From Spirochaetaceae bacterium (GTDB taxonomy: Bacteria; Spirochaetota; Spirochaetia; Treponematales; Breznakiellaceae): DNA of 36,386 nt. Positions 8,167 to 16,187 of the stretch are shown in pieces (positions within the stretch are counted from its first letter, which is position 1; every line of letters begins with the position of its first letter). The stretch spans positions 1-36,386 of the forward strand of contig JAITBE010000093.1 of the NCBI GenBank assembly GCA_031283755.1. Direction: 5' to 3'. The position numbers and the translations under genes are program-made. The notes beneath the pieces were generated by a model. The model ran no database searches, had not been told where the DNA came from, and saw nothing but the letters and a program-made list of their open reading frames with translations.

Positions 8167-8192
8167 GGGCTGCCCGGTATTGCGGGCAGCCC
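8167..8192 (-). terminator. Rho-independent terminator, best on minus strand
   Basis: GGGCTGCCCG (8167-8176) pairs perfectly with CGGGCAGCCC (8183-8192), loop of six. Read on the minus strand it is followed by seven U, so it would end the APE operon; on the plus strand only UUU follows, giving weaker termination for gdhA. Confidence 0.8.
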
Positions 8193-8229
8193 TTTGGGGG
8201 CGGGTTGTTTTCTGCTGCCTGTTCAGATG

Positions 8230-8271
8230 GGGTCAATGAACCTCCCCGCCGCAGAGCGCTAAACTTGACCC
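8230..8271. repeat. Palindromic element, GGGTC...GACCC family, copy 2 (decayed)
   Basis: GGGTCAA (8230-8236) and TTGACCC (8265-8271) bracket AATGAACCTCCCCGCCGCAGAGCG, nearly the same core as at 3191-3245. The right half of the inner hairpin is lost. Confidence 0.6.
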
Positions 8272-8276
8272 ACAAT

Positions 8277-8417
8277 TCAGGTATCATTTTTCATCGGATA
8301 ACCCATTTGTTCCTTGATGTCCGCTATCCGGCAGGTTTTAACCGTATAGCCCCTATTCTTTTTCACCCACCCAATTACCGCTTTGTATGCGGGCGGCTGT
8401 TGCAGTTTTTTTGCCAT
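8277..8417 (-). CDS. Small basic protein, 46 residues, unknown function
   Basis: Not in the ORF track. A 46-codon frame with a good ribosome site (GAAGGA before ATG at 8417) encodes a lysine-rich peptide with an AYKAVIGWVKKNRG segment and a KTCRIADIKEQMGY ending. The pattern resembles small hypothetical proteins I recall with a KTCWIAHVKE motif, usually about 70 residues; if so this copy is cut short near the repeat at 8230-8271. It sits between the APE operon end and its terminator on the same strand. Function unknown; it could also be a remnant. Confidence 0.45.
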   Translation of the reverse strand: MAKKLQQPPAYKAVIGWVKKNRGYTVKTCRIADIKEQMGYPMKNDT

Positions 8418-8463
8418 ACATTCCTTCTTTATCATATTCAATGTCAGTTATGAGGGCCCGCGC

Positions 8464-8604
8464 CTAATACCCCATCTGCCGCAGCTGCTCAAGTTCTTTC
8501 CACGCTGCGGCGTCATTGGGGTTGATCCGTAACGCCTGCTCATAATCCGCCCGGGCGTGGCGGTAATTTCTTTTGCCCCAGTAGGCATTAGCCCGGTTGG
8601 GTCC
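8464..8604 (-). pseudogene. C-terminal remnant of a TPR-repeat protein
   Basis: Immediately after the apeR stop, a minus-strand frame without a usable start encodes one typical tetratricopeptide unit (RHARADYEQALRINPNDAAAW) followed by LEQLRQMGY and a stop. No upstream part of the gene exists, because the frame enters the end of apeR. It is best read as the scar of a gene truncated when the APE cluster was joined here. Confidence 0.6.
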
Positions 8605-8605
8605 C

Positions 8606-9829
8606 TTATCGTATTTTTTTAAAAATCAGGGACGTATTAATACCGCCAAAGGCAAAGTTATTGGACATGATATATTCGGCCTCCAGTTCCCGGCCCTCCC
8701 CGAGGATATAGTCCAGGGGCGCGCATTGGGGATCGATTTCCGTTACATTGATGTTGGGAAGGAACCAGCCTTCGTTCATCATATTGACGGAAACCCAGGC
8801 TTCAATCGCCCCGCAGGCTCCCAACGTATGGCCGATGTAATTTTTCAGGGTGCTTACGGGAACCGGGCGGCGGAACACGTCAAAGGTCGCCCAGGTTTCG
8901 GCGATATCCCCGGCGGTAGTACCGGTACCGTGGGTATTCACATAAACGATGTCGGCGGGGCAAAGGCCGGCATCCTTGAGGGCCAGGGTCATAGCGCCCC
9001 CCATAGTGGCCCGGTTGGGCTTGGTAATGTGGGTTCCGTCGGTATTGGTGCCAAACCCCACCAGTTCGGCGTATATCCGCGCCCCCCGGTTTATGGCGTG
9101 GTCATACTCTTCCAGGATCATAGTCCCCGCCCCTTCTCCAATAACCAGGCCGTCCCGTTTGGCATCATAGGCCGCCGGAGTCAGGCCGGGGGTATCGTTT
9201 TTTACGGAGGCAGCGAAAAGGGTATCGAAAATCGCGGCGTCCGCGGCGCTCAGTTCATCCGCCCCCCCGGCGATCATCAGGTCCTGGACGCCGTTTTGTA
9301 TGGTTTCATAGGCGTACCCCAGGGACATACTGCCGGAGGTACAGGCGGTATTGGTAGTAATAATCCGGCCCGTTAACCCGTAAAAAACTTCGATGTTCGC
9401 CGCGCAGGTATGGGGCATGGATTTGATGTAGGTGGTGGCGGTCATCTCCTTTACATTGTTGAGGATGAGCATACTGTAAAAGCCAAGCAGAGAATCAATG
9501 TTCCCCATGGAAGAACCATAGGCCACTCCGCAGCGGCCCCGGGCCAGTTCCGGGGAATCGGTGAGGGACGCCATGGCCAGGGCCTTTTCGGTGGCGGCGA
9601 GGGAAAGCAGGGCTACCCTGCCCATGCTCCGGATTTTCTTCCGGGGATAATCGGGGATCTCAAAATCCACCGGCGCCGCGAGGCGGGTATTCATCTGTTG
9701 ATATTTATCCCATTCGTCCATCCGGCGGACACAGTTTTTCCTTGCCTTTAGTTTTGCCAAAATAGTCTGCCATTCCGAACCCAGGGCGCTGACCACGCCG
9801 CCCCCGGTAATAACCACCCGTTTTTTCAT
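8606..9829 (-). CDS. apeR: Beta-ketoacyl-ACP synthase of aryl polyene synthesis (ApeR-type)
   Basis: A 407-residue FabF-like ketosynthase with the full Cys-His-His triad: Cys163 in TACTSGS, His300 in THGTGT and His334 in YIGHTLGA. It should condense malonyl-ACP units during polyene chain building in the cytoplasm. ATG 9829 is chosen over the track start because it follows GAGGAAGG and begins at the conserved MKKRVVITGGG. It is the last gene of the minus-strand APE operon, 19 bases after apeQ. The order ketosynthase-dehydratase-ketoreductase-ketosynthase is diagnostic for APE and flexirubin clusters. Assignment to ApeR rather than ApeO rests on gene order. Confidence 0.88.
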   Translation of the reverse strand: MKKRVVITGGGVVSALGSEWQTILAKLKARKNCVRRMDEWDKYQQMNTRLAAPVDFEIPDYPRKKIRSMGRVALLSLAATEKALAMASLTDSPELARGRCGVAYGSSMGNIDSLLGFYSMLILNNVKEMTATTYIKSMPHTCAANIEVFYGLTGRIITTNTACTSGSMSLGYAYETIQNGVQDLMIAGGADELSAADAAIFDTLFAASVKNDTPGLTPAAYDAKRDGLVIGEGAGTMILEEYDHAINRGARIYAELVGFGTNTDGTHITKPNRATMGGAMTLALKDAGLCPADIVYVNTHGTGTTAGDIAETWATFDVFRRPVPVSTLKNYIGHTLGACGAIEAWVSVNMMNEGWFLPNINVTEIDPQCAPLDYILGEGRELEAEYIMSNNFAFGGINTSLIFKKIR

Positions 9830-9848
9830 ACCTTCCTCTTTACCATAC

Positions 9849-10586
9849 TTACACAAGCCCGCCGTCTACGGAAATGACCTGCCGGGTGATATAGGCTGCG
9901 GATTCCGAGAGGAGAAATACCGCCAAGGCCGCCACTTCTTCGGGCCGGCCTATACGCCCCAGGGGAATAACGGGAAGGATCTTATCCAGGGGCGCGCCCC
10001 GGATCATGTCGGTTTCGATGATCCCCGGGGCGATACAATTTACCGTAATGGACCGGCTCGCCAGTTCCACCGCCAGGGCCTTGGAGGCGCCGATAATGCC
10101 CGCTTTGGAGGCGCTGTAATTAACCTGCCCCCGGTTCCCGGTGATCCCCGACACCGACGCCATGGTGATGATACGTCCCTGTTTTTTCCTGCACAGGGGC
10201 ATGATCAGGGGATGGAGGACATTAAAAAAACTGTCCAGGTTGGTATGGATCACCTGATCCCATTCCTCCTCAATCATGGCGGGGAAGACATTATCCGCAT
10301 GGATCCCCGCGTTACAGATAATCCCCCAAGGTACGCCTTCGGTTTCGATATACGCCTCAAGTTTTTCCCGGCATTCCTCCCGGCGGGCAATATCAAAGGA
10401 CAATAAGGTTACCTTTCCACCCCGGGAACGGATTTCCCGAGCCAGGGTTTCCGCCGCCCCTTCGCTTTGGTGATAATGGGCTATCACCCGATACCCCGCG
10501 CCGGAAACCGCCAGGGCGATTGCCCGTCCTATGCCCCGGCCCGCGCCGGTGATCAATACGGACTTTTCATTTTCCATAACAGCCAT
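9849..10586 (-). CDS. apeQ: 3-oxoacyl-ACP reductase, SDR family (ApeQ/FabG-like)
   Basis: A 245-residue short-chain dehydrogenase that reduces the 3-oxo group in each APE elongation round with NADPH. Cofactor motif TGAGRGIG lies at residues 13-20, CNAGI near 91, and the catalytic residues are Asn116, Ser144, Tyr157 and Lys161 (YSASK). The C-terminus ends in the FabG-type VDGGLV. ATG 10586 lies just after the apeP stop; an ATG nine bases further in is possible. It belongs to the APE operon between apeP and apeR. Confidence 0.9.
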   Translation of the reverse strand: MAVMENEKSVLITGAGRGIGRAIALAVSGAGYRVIAHYHQSEGAAETLAREIRSRGGKVTLLSFDIARREECREKLEAYIETEGVPWGIICNAGIHADNVFPAMIEEEWDQVIHTNLDSFFNVLHPLIMPLCRKKQGRIITMASVSGITGNRGQVNYSASKAGIIGASKALAVELASRSITVNCIAPGIIETDMIRGAPLDKILPVIPLGRIGRPEEVAALAVFLLSESAAYITRQVISVDGGLV

Positions 10587-10587
10587 A

Positions 10588-11082
10588 TTATAAACTTTCC
10601 CAGCGGGAAAGATCACCCGCTTCCATCACCATGATGTTCGCCCTCCCTACGGGATAAGAGCCCGAAAGGTCCTGCCCGGACATTTCGCAATTATAGGAAA
10701 AGACCGCATCCAGCCGGTAATCTTCCCGGACATAAGTCCGCAGGACAGTACCGGAAGATAAAAAAGGAACGGCCAGTTCCAAATTAGAAATACTCAGAAT
10801 AAAACCCGGGGGTGGTTTTTTGCCCTCGTCCCGGTTGATGATTCCGGACAGGGCGGAAATACTCTGGGCCATACACTCAATGCCGACCCAGGAGGGGACT
10901 CCCCCGAATTCCGGATCGTAAAAGAGGCAGCCCGGACCAATGTCATATTCGGCGGACAGAGTATTTTTCTTTTTATTATACGTACTGATCCGGCTTAATA
11001 AAAACATTTTCCCCCGGTGGGGAAGCAGGGAACAAAGCTCTTCCCCTTCGATAATTCCGGTTATATCCTTATCCTGGAACAT
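10588..11082 (-). CDS. apeP: Hotdog-fold 3-hydroxyacyl-ACP dehydratase (ApeP-type)
   Basis: A 164-residue hotdog-fold protein with the family signature LLPHRGKMFLL near the N-terminus (His22) and the helix segment WVGIECMAQSISAL typical of APE and FabA-like dehydratases. In characterised clusters ApeP pairs with ApeI to remove water from the 3-hydroxyacyl-ACP; here the ApeI partner is the C-terminal domain of the large fusion protein. Good ribosome site GGAGG seven bases before ATG 11082. Only three bases separate it from apeO and one base from the apeQ start. Confidence 0.88.
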   Translation of the reverse strand: MFQDKDITGIIEGEELCSLLPHRGKMFLLSRISTYNKKKNTLSAEYDIGPGCLFYDPEFGGVPSWVGIECMAQSISALSGIINRDEGKKPPPGFILSISNLELAVPFLSSGTVLRTYVREDYRLDAVFSYNCEMSGQDLSGSYPVGRANIMVMEAGDLSRWESL

Positions 11083-11085
11083 TCC

Positions 11086-12324
11086 TTAATCCTCCCTTCC
11101 GATTATTAAACTGATGTTACATCCTCCAAAGGCAAAGGAATTACTCATACAGATCCTCAAACCCCGCAGGGTAGTATCCCTGCCGGCAAACCGCAGACGG
11201 GGCAGGTCGTCATCGTATACCCCGTCCCAAACATGAACCGGTAACAACAGGTCCCCGGCAGAGGTTTCCGCGGCATAAGACAGGGCCAGCCAGCAAAGGG
11301 CCAGCTCCAGCGCCCCCGCCGCGCCGAGGGTATGCCCGGTAATGGACTTGGTAGAGCTTACCGGGGGGCTTGCGGCGCCGGGAAAAACCGCCGCCACCGC
11401 CAGGGCCTCCATGGCGTCATTGAGGGGTGTTCCGGTTCCGTGAAGATTGATGTACCCCACATCCCTAGGTCCGATACCGGCGGCGGCCAGAGCTTCCTTC
11501 ATGGCCCGGATTGCTCCCTCTCCGTCCGGCCGGGGAGCGGTTATGTGAAAGGCATCGGCGCTTTCGCCGGCCCCCAAGAGGGTGATGGGAATGCCCAGGG
11601 ACTCCCGGGAGAGTACAAAAAAAGCGGCCCCCTCCCCCAGGGTAATCCCTTTCCGGTTTTTACTAAAGGGATTACAGGGAGCATCCGACACCGTCTCCAA
11701 GGAATCAAAGCCGAGCAGCACGGTTTGGGAAACAATGTCCACTCCCCCGGCTATGACCGCGTCACAAAAACCTCCCCGGATAAGTACGGCCCCCTGGCTG
11801 ACCGCCCCCGCGCCGGAAGCGCAGGCGGTGGAAACCGTCAAAACAGGACCGGTCAGGCCAAAGCGGCGGGCAATATACTCCGCGGGGTAAGCCGCCCCCT
11901 GATAACGAAGTTCATAGTTTTCCGGGAAACAACCGGTGCTAAAATAGGCCCGGTGGGCCTCCAGGGATAACTCTGAACCGTTATCACAGGAGCCGATACA
12001 AACCCCCACCCGATCCGGACCATAGACGGCGGCGGCCTGTTCCACCTCGGGACGGATCTGCTCCAGGGCGGCGCCGGCGATACGGAAGATCCGGGACCCC
12101 TCCCGGATACCGGCGTTTCCCGCGGGGGGAAAAAATTCCTCGGGGATACGCCCCGCCGGAAAGGATCGCCGCCCGGAGGAATTTTGGGGAGCGCCGGGAA
12201 GGGAAAAGGGGACAATCCCGCTCCGGTCTCCCCGTTGGGCGGCGTCAAAGAACCTTTCCCTCCTGTCCCCGGCGCAGCAGAGCAGCCCCGGGGCGGAAAG
12301 ATACACCGGCGTCTGTTTGGGCAT
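11086..12324 (-). CDS. apeO: Beta-ketoacyl-ACP synthase of aryl polyene synthesis (ApeO-type)
   Basis: A 412-residue ketosynthase with Cys168 in TACASG, His295 in LHGTGTP and His331 in ITGHTLGA. In known APE systems ApeO forms a heterodimer with the chain-length factor ApeC, here encoded at 23679-24374. The ATG at 12324 shares one base with the stop of the lipoprotein gene (TGATG), so translation is coupled; the GTG at 12330 in the track is the alternative. The N-terminus is more divergent than ApeR and lacks the canonical VVITG start, as is common in ApeO proteins. Confidence 0.87.
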   Translation of the reverse strand: MPKQTPVYLSAPGLLCCAGDRRERFFDAAQRGDRSGIVPFSLPGAPQNSSGRRSFPAGRIPEEFFPPAGNAGIREGSRIFRIAGAALEQIRPEVEQAAAVYGPDRVGVCIGSCDNGSELSLEAHRAYFSTGCFPENYELRYQGAAYPAEYIARRFGLTGPVLTVSTACASGAGAVSQGAVLIRGGFCDAVIAGGVDIVSQTVLLGFDSLETVSDAPCNPFSKNRKGITLGEGAAFFVLSRESLGIPITLLGAGESADAFHITAPRPDGEGAIRAMKEALAAAGIGPRDVGYINLHGTGTPLNDAMEALAVAAVFPGAASPPVSSTKSITGHTLGAAGALELALCWLALSYAAETSAGDLLLPVHVWDGVYDDDLPRLRFAGRDTTLRGLRICMSNSFAFGGCNISLIIGRED

Positions 12325-12887
12325 CACCACGATCCTTCCAGGGTATAGGCGTAGCGGCGGAAATAATTGGTATAGACCACCGAGGAGATCCCCTTTTCTA
12401 TCTTGATGATAAGGGTATTCCCCTCAAATATGGTCCGGACTTCAAGGGCCGCGCCCTCGGCCTTTTCCACCTTAAAAGTCAGTCCCGCCCGTTCCAGGGC
12501 CTCCGCAACCGCCTCGGCCCGGTAAAAACAAAACTGAAAATCCGCCAAAATATATTCGGCGCTGATCTGGGGGGGCAGGAAGGCCGATGAAAAAAAAAGC
12601 CTTCCTTCATCAAAGGAGAGATCCCCCATACCGACCCCAAGGGTATTAAAAAAAGCCATGGTTACCCGGTTTTCGTCCGCTTCCGTCCATGCATCCAGGA
12701 TGAATTCCCGTTCCCCGTAAGTTCCGGTAATATGCTGTCCCAGGTCCATGGGGGCCTCAATGTCCCCGGGGGAAAGCAGAATGTACCGGGCCTGTTTGGT
12801 GAGATACACCGGCGCGTAGGGAGATTCCGGCGGCTTAGTAACACAAGAAACCAATAAAAAGATCAAAAAAAGGAAACCGATGCGCAT
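12324..12887 (-). CDS. apeN: DUF3261 lipoprotein of aryl polyene export (ApeN-type)
   Basis: A 187-residue protein with a short hydrophobic signal and a lipobox (LLVSC, Cys15), hence a predicted lipoprotein. The body matches the DUF3261 pattern of APE clusters, with a FFNTLGVGMGDLSF-like stretch and a TNYFRRYAYTLEG end. With the LolA-like ApeL and exporter ApeM it probably helps transfer the finished lipid across the periplasm to the outer membrane; this is inferred from cluster conservation. It is the first minus-strand gene after the inverted phosphopantetheinyl transferase gene. Its ribosome site is weak (GGGG some 15 bases upstream). Confidence 0.8.
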   Translation of the reverse strand: MRIGFLFLIFLLVSCVTKPPESPYAPVYLTKQARYILLSPGDIEAPMDLGQHITGTYGEREFILDAWTEADENRVTMAFFNTLGVGMGDLSFDEGRLFFSSAFLPPQISAEYILADFQFCFYRAEAVAEALERAGLTFKVEKAEGAALEVRTIFEGNTLIIKIEKGISSVVYTNYFRRYAYTLEGSW

Positions 12888-12918
12888 ACCGCAATACTAC
12901 CCCAACCATGGTATATGA

Positions 12919-12988
12919 AGCTGTTTTCAAATTCTATGGTCCGGCGGAACCGTGATTTTGAAAGACAAGCTTTGTTTGTCAAGCAGCC
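12919..12988. repeat. Dispersed long palindrome, copy D (inverted long form)
   Basis: Read on the minus strand: GGCTGCTTGACA-AACAAAGCTTGTCTTTCAAAATCACGG, then CCGCCGG, then the complementary arm ending GAATTTGAAAACAGCTT. It has the same inner AACAAAGCTTGTCTTTCAA insert as copy B at 5051. It lies 31 bases upstream of apeN. Confidence 0.75.
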
Positions 12989-13045
12989 GTAAATATAACG
13001 GAAAAGCAGGCGGGTTTAATCTTGGCTCCCACCGCTTTTTCTAAA

Positions 13046-13080
13046 GCCTGTTTCAAAACCAACCGAGTTTTGAAACAGGC
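13046..13080. repeat. Perfect 14-bp hairpin with CAACCGA loop, upstream of the PPTase gene
   Basis: GCCTGTTTCAAAAC (13046-13059) pairs without mismatch with GTTTTGAAACAGGC (13067-13080). The minus-strand loop CTCGGTTGG links it to the hairpins at 6610, 3556 and 36082. It ends just before a TATACT box and 15 bases before the PPTase ATG. Confidence 0.75.
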
Positions 13081-13095
13081 TTATACTGAAAAATT

Positions 13096-13896
13096 ATGGT
13101 TATATTTTATCTGGGATTATCCTATGTGTCAAACCAAGATCCGGAGTATATAGGGCAGAAAAGCCTCCGGATCCTCCGGAAACTCGACCGGCGGGCAGAA
13201 AATAGCAGGGCCCTGGGTCTTGGGTTTGAGAAGGCTGCCGGAGGCAAAGGGGAGCCGCTTATTTTGACCGAAACCGGGGGCAGGCCCTATTTTGCCGATC
13301 ATCACGCGGATTTTAACATAAGCCACTCAAAAAGGATGGCGGCGGTTTCCTACCTCAGTTCCCCTAACCGGCGGTTCCGTACCGGCTGCGACATTCAGTA
13401 CCAGCAGCCTAAAAAGACATACCGTGAAATAGCGGCCCATTTTTTTCATCCCCCGGAGCGGGAATTCCTTACCGCGGCCAGAACCGGGACCGAAGGACTC
13501 CGCTCTTTTTACCTGCTCTGGACATTAAAAGAAGCATACCTCAAAATCCGGGGACTTTCTGTTTTTGACCTCCGCCGTTGTCCGGTTTTCAGCTTTGACG
13601 GTCAGACCGGAGGGAAAATTCCATCGGAAGTGTTCCGGGACCACGGGGAACCGGAGGGAGAATATTTTTTCTCAGGAGATTCCGGGAACGACCGGAACCT
13701 GGAATTTTTTTTATACGAAACCAGGGATCCGGCAAGGGGCGCTTACTCTCTGGCGGTATGCCGGGAACAGGACGAACCCGGCCCATCCGCCGAACCTGAG
13801 GTACGGTGGTTTTCCCGGGAAAAATTGCCGCTCAAAAGTATCGCCAAAATAAAGGCCGCGGAAAGACCGATAAAAACCGTCAACCCAAAGATATGA
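13096..13896 (+). CDS. 4'-phosphopantetheinyl transferase (Sfp/AcpT type) of the APE cluster
   Basis: A 266-residue PPTase expected to transfer the phosphopantetheine arm of CoA to the serines of the two APE carrier proteins. Core motifs are the GRPYFADHH/NISHS region (62-77), the Mg2+-binding GCDIQ (Asp99), and the FHPPEREFL...WTLKEAYLK pair (Trp142, Lys145, Glu146). The start is forced: a stop lies three codons upstream and there is no Shine-Dalgarno. The gene points opposite to the surrounding operon, and its last 51 codons, beyond the normal end of the domain, overlap the 3' end of apeM by 154 bp. The tail is basic and non-conserved in appearance. Confidence 0.88.
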   Translation: MVIFYLGLSYVSNQDPEYIGQKSLRILRKLDRRAENSRALGLGFEKAAGGKGEPLILTETGGRPYFADHHADFNISHSKRMAAVSYLSSPNRRFRTGCDIQYQQPKKTYREIAAHFFHPPEREFLTAARTGTEGLRSFYLLWTLKEAYLKIRGLSVFDLRRCPVFSFDGQTGGKIPSEVFRDHGEPEGEYFFSGDSGNDRNLEFFLYETRDPARGAYSLAVCREQDEPGPSAEPEVRWFSREKLPLKSIAKIKAAERPIKTVNPKI

Positions 13897-16187
13897 ACCG
13901 GCGTAAAAGAACTGAGGCTGAGGGCGCCGAAGGAGAGGGCGGTGGTGATAAAGGAGAGGAATACCGCCAAGGCTGTCAGGGACCGGCCGGGGGAAGTACG
14001 ATCTTCCCTCATATAAAACATATAATCCAGGCCTAAGCCGAATACCAAGATTAAGCCGGTCACGGAAAAAAAGCTCAGGGGAATATCCACCATGGCAAGG
14101 AAACTTATGGTGATGAGGGCCGCCAGGATCGCGGCAGCGCAGATCCGCGCCGTATCCCGGAGAGAATAAAAAAACCGGATCACCAGGGCGACAACAAAAA
14201 AAGCCATAGCGAAAAGCAAGAGCATTGTCCGGGTGAGAGAATCAAGTTCCCGGCTGATATCCTCGACCTTGTTTATAAAAAAAACAAAATCCAGTTCCGC
14301 CGCGATTGCCCTAAAGGGCTCCTCGTTTTTTATATGCCGGGGCAAGACGCAGGAATAATACTGTCCATTCACCGGGCCTATCCACAAATTGGCGATAATG
14401 TCCGCAAGATACGGCAGAAGATCCCCTTCGGGAAAAACAAATTGATCCCGGGCCCTATCAAATTCCTCCCGGAAACCAATAATCGTCTCCGGGGGAAAAC
14501 CCAGATACTCAAACTGACGTTCCGCCCAGGGGAGTAAAGCCGCCGCCGCGGCGTAGTTTTGCTGTTGGGTCCTGACCGAAGGAATAAAGAGGGAGGTGGA
14601 TATATAAGAAGAAAGATTCCCTCCGGCGATTTCCACGGCAAGGGCGGCGGCAAGGGTCTCTTCATGCTCCAGCACTTCCTCGGGGCTTTCCCCGGAAACG
14701 ATAAAGTACCAGGGGGCCGAGCCGTAGTTTAAAACCGAAGCGGCGGTTTTTTCGGATTCCGCCAAATAATCAGGCATGGTGTATAATCCGCCGATGTTGT
14801 TTTCTACCCGCAGCTTATCCCGATTGATAAAAAACATGGCAAGCGCCGCAAGGCTTATTCCCGCAAGCAGCAGTACCTTGGGCAGGGGGAACCCCATTAT
14901 ACCGGGGGGCCTCAAAAACCGGAAGATAAAGCGCTTTTCCGGGGGAGGGTTTTTTAGTATTGGGTACAGACAAAAAACCGATAAAAATGAACTGAACAAA
15001 CCGGTTATCGAAAATACCGCAAACTGCCGAAGAATGACAAAGGGAGCGAAAAGGAGCAGGGTAAAACAGATTTCCGAAGAAACCAAACTCATGGCGATAC
15101 TCCGCCTGATATGGGAACGGATTAAAGAACCCGTTTCCAGGGCGGGATTCCCCTTCCGGTGGATAAAATAATGGACCGAATAATCCACCCCCATACCAAT
15201 AAGGGTGGTGCCAAATACGAAGGTCAATACGTGGATCTCCCGAAAGAAAAGTAAAACCGCGCCCATGGCTGCCAAGATTGAAACGCCGATGGACGACAGG
15301 GTTACGGCTATGGGCAGGAAAGAGCGGAAAACAGCCACAAACAAAATAAGGATAATAAGGGAAGTAACAGTACTGATCAGGGATATCTCCCGCTGCGCCC
15401 CGGAGGAACTGGCGTAACTGTGGAAGGGTACCCCGGAATAAACGAATTCCACGGCGGGGTTCTGCCGCCGGATCACGGCGGCGGCGGCGTATATTTGCTC
15501 CACCCCGCTTTGCGCATTGGTCAGGGAAACCCCTTTAACGGAAAGGCTGCCCCGGATCAACACGTACCAGGTATCCCCCGACCGGGCGGCAAGCACCTCA
15601 TCCCGGAGGGAAAGGCCGCCGCCTGAAAGCAGGGCCGAAGCGAGGAACTTTTTCATCCCCCGATCGGCCAAGAGAAAGGGGTCCCGATCAATAGTGTCAA
15701 GGCCCGTCAAGGTAAAGGTCCCAAAAGCCGTGGACAGGGCTTCGTCGGCGACGGTTTGAGCCCGGCCGCTTTCCAGTAGTTCCCGGGTTTCCCGGTCCAG
15801 GAGAACATAGCGGTACTTGTCGAGGTAACCTAAAAACTGCGTCAAAAGGGTATCATCCACATAGAAGGCAATACTTTCAAAAACCGGGGAATCCGCCAGG
15901 TCCTGATACAAACGACGGGCGGCCTCCTTGGCCTCTCCAAAATCCCCGCTCCCCACGAGGATGTAGACTCCCCGGCCGGTCCTGGCCCCCAGGGCTTTAT
16001 CCGCGGCGGCTACGGACTTTAGGGAGGCGGAACCGGGAAGGATATCAAAAAGGTTCGTATTGATCCTCACCGGACTCCCTGAAAAAAGGGATAAAGCGAG
16101 GGCAACGGCAATCCCCGCGTGGAGTAACAGCCAAACTCCGGAGAAAAAGGAGTATTCCCCCTTAGAGGGAAAAGAGGGCAATTTCAC
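13743..16187 (-). CDS. apeM: MMPL/RND-family lipid exporter (ApeM-type)
   Basis: An 814-residue inner-membrane protein with the two-half RND plan: a TM segment at residues 15-35, a large periplasmic domain, a block of five to six TM segments around 265-400, another around 435, a second periplasmic domain, and a final TM block from about 650 to 785. It likely moves the APE lipid across the inner membrane, in concert with ApeL and ApeN. The start is a GTG at 16187 that overlaps the apeL end by 26 bases. The C-terminal about 30 residues after the last membrane segment are hydrophilic and lie antisense to the PPTase gene. Confidence 0.87.
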   Translation of the reverse strand: MKLPSFPSKGEYSFFSGVWLLLHAGIAVALALSLFSGSPVRINTNLFDILPGSASLKSVAAADKALGARTGRGVYILVGSGDFGEAKEAARRLYQDLADSPVFESIAFYVDDTLLTQFLGYLDKYRYVLLDRETRELLESGRAQTVADEALSTAFGTFTLTGLDTIDRDPFLLADRGMKKFLASALLSGGGLSLRDEVLAARSGDTWYVLIRGSLSVKGVSLTNAQSGVEQIYAAAAVIRRQNPAVEFVYSGVPFHSYASSSGAQREISLISTVTSLIILILFVAVFRSFLPIAVTLSSIGVSILAAMGAVLLFFREIHVLTFVFGTTLIGMGVDYSVHYFIHRKGNPALETGSLIRSHIRRSIAMSLVSSEICFTLLLFAPFVILRQFAVFSITGLFSSFLSVFCLYPILKNPPPEKRFIFRFLRPPGIMGFPLPKVLLLAGISLAALAMFFINRDKLRVENNIGGLYTMPDYLAESEKTAASVLNYGSAPWYFIVSGESPEEVLEHEETLAAALAVEIAGGNLSSYISTSLFIPSVRTQQQNYAAAAALLPWAERQFEYLGFPPETIIGFREEFDRARDQFVFPEGDLLPYLADIIANLWIGPVNGQYYSCVLPRHIKNEEPFRAIAAELDFVFFINKVEDISRELDSLTRTMLLLFAMAFFVVALVIRFFYSLRDTARICAAAILAALITISFLAMVDIPLSFFSVTGLILVFGLGLDYMFYMREDRTSPGRSLTALAVFLSFITTALSFGALSLSSFTPVHIFGLTVFIGLSAAFILAILLSGNFSRENHRTSGSADGPGSSCSRHTARE

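Noticed and set aside
6878-8287. 469-codon minus-strand ORF opposite gdhA
   Set aside because: It is antisense to a clear glutamate dehydrogenase, has no recognisable domain, and long shadow frames are expected in GC-rich codon-biased genes.
8597-9376. 259-codon plus-strand ORF opposite apeR
   Set aside because: Low-complexity glycine/histidine-rich shadow of a well-supported ketosynthase gene.
11332-11970. 212-codon plus-strand ORF opposite apeO
   Set aside because: Shadow frame over conserved ketosynthase motifs.
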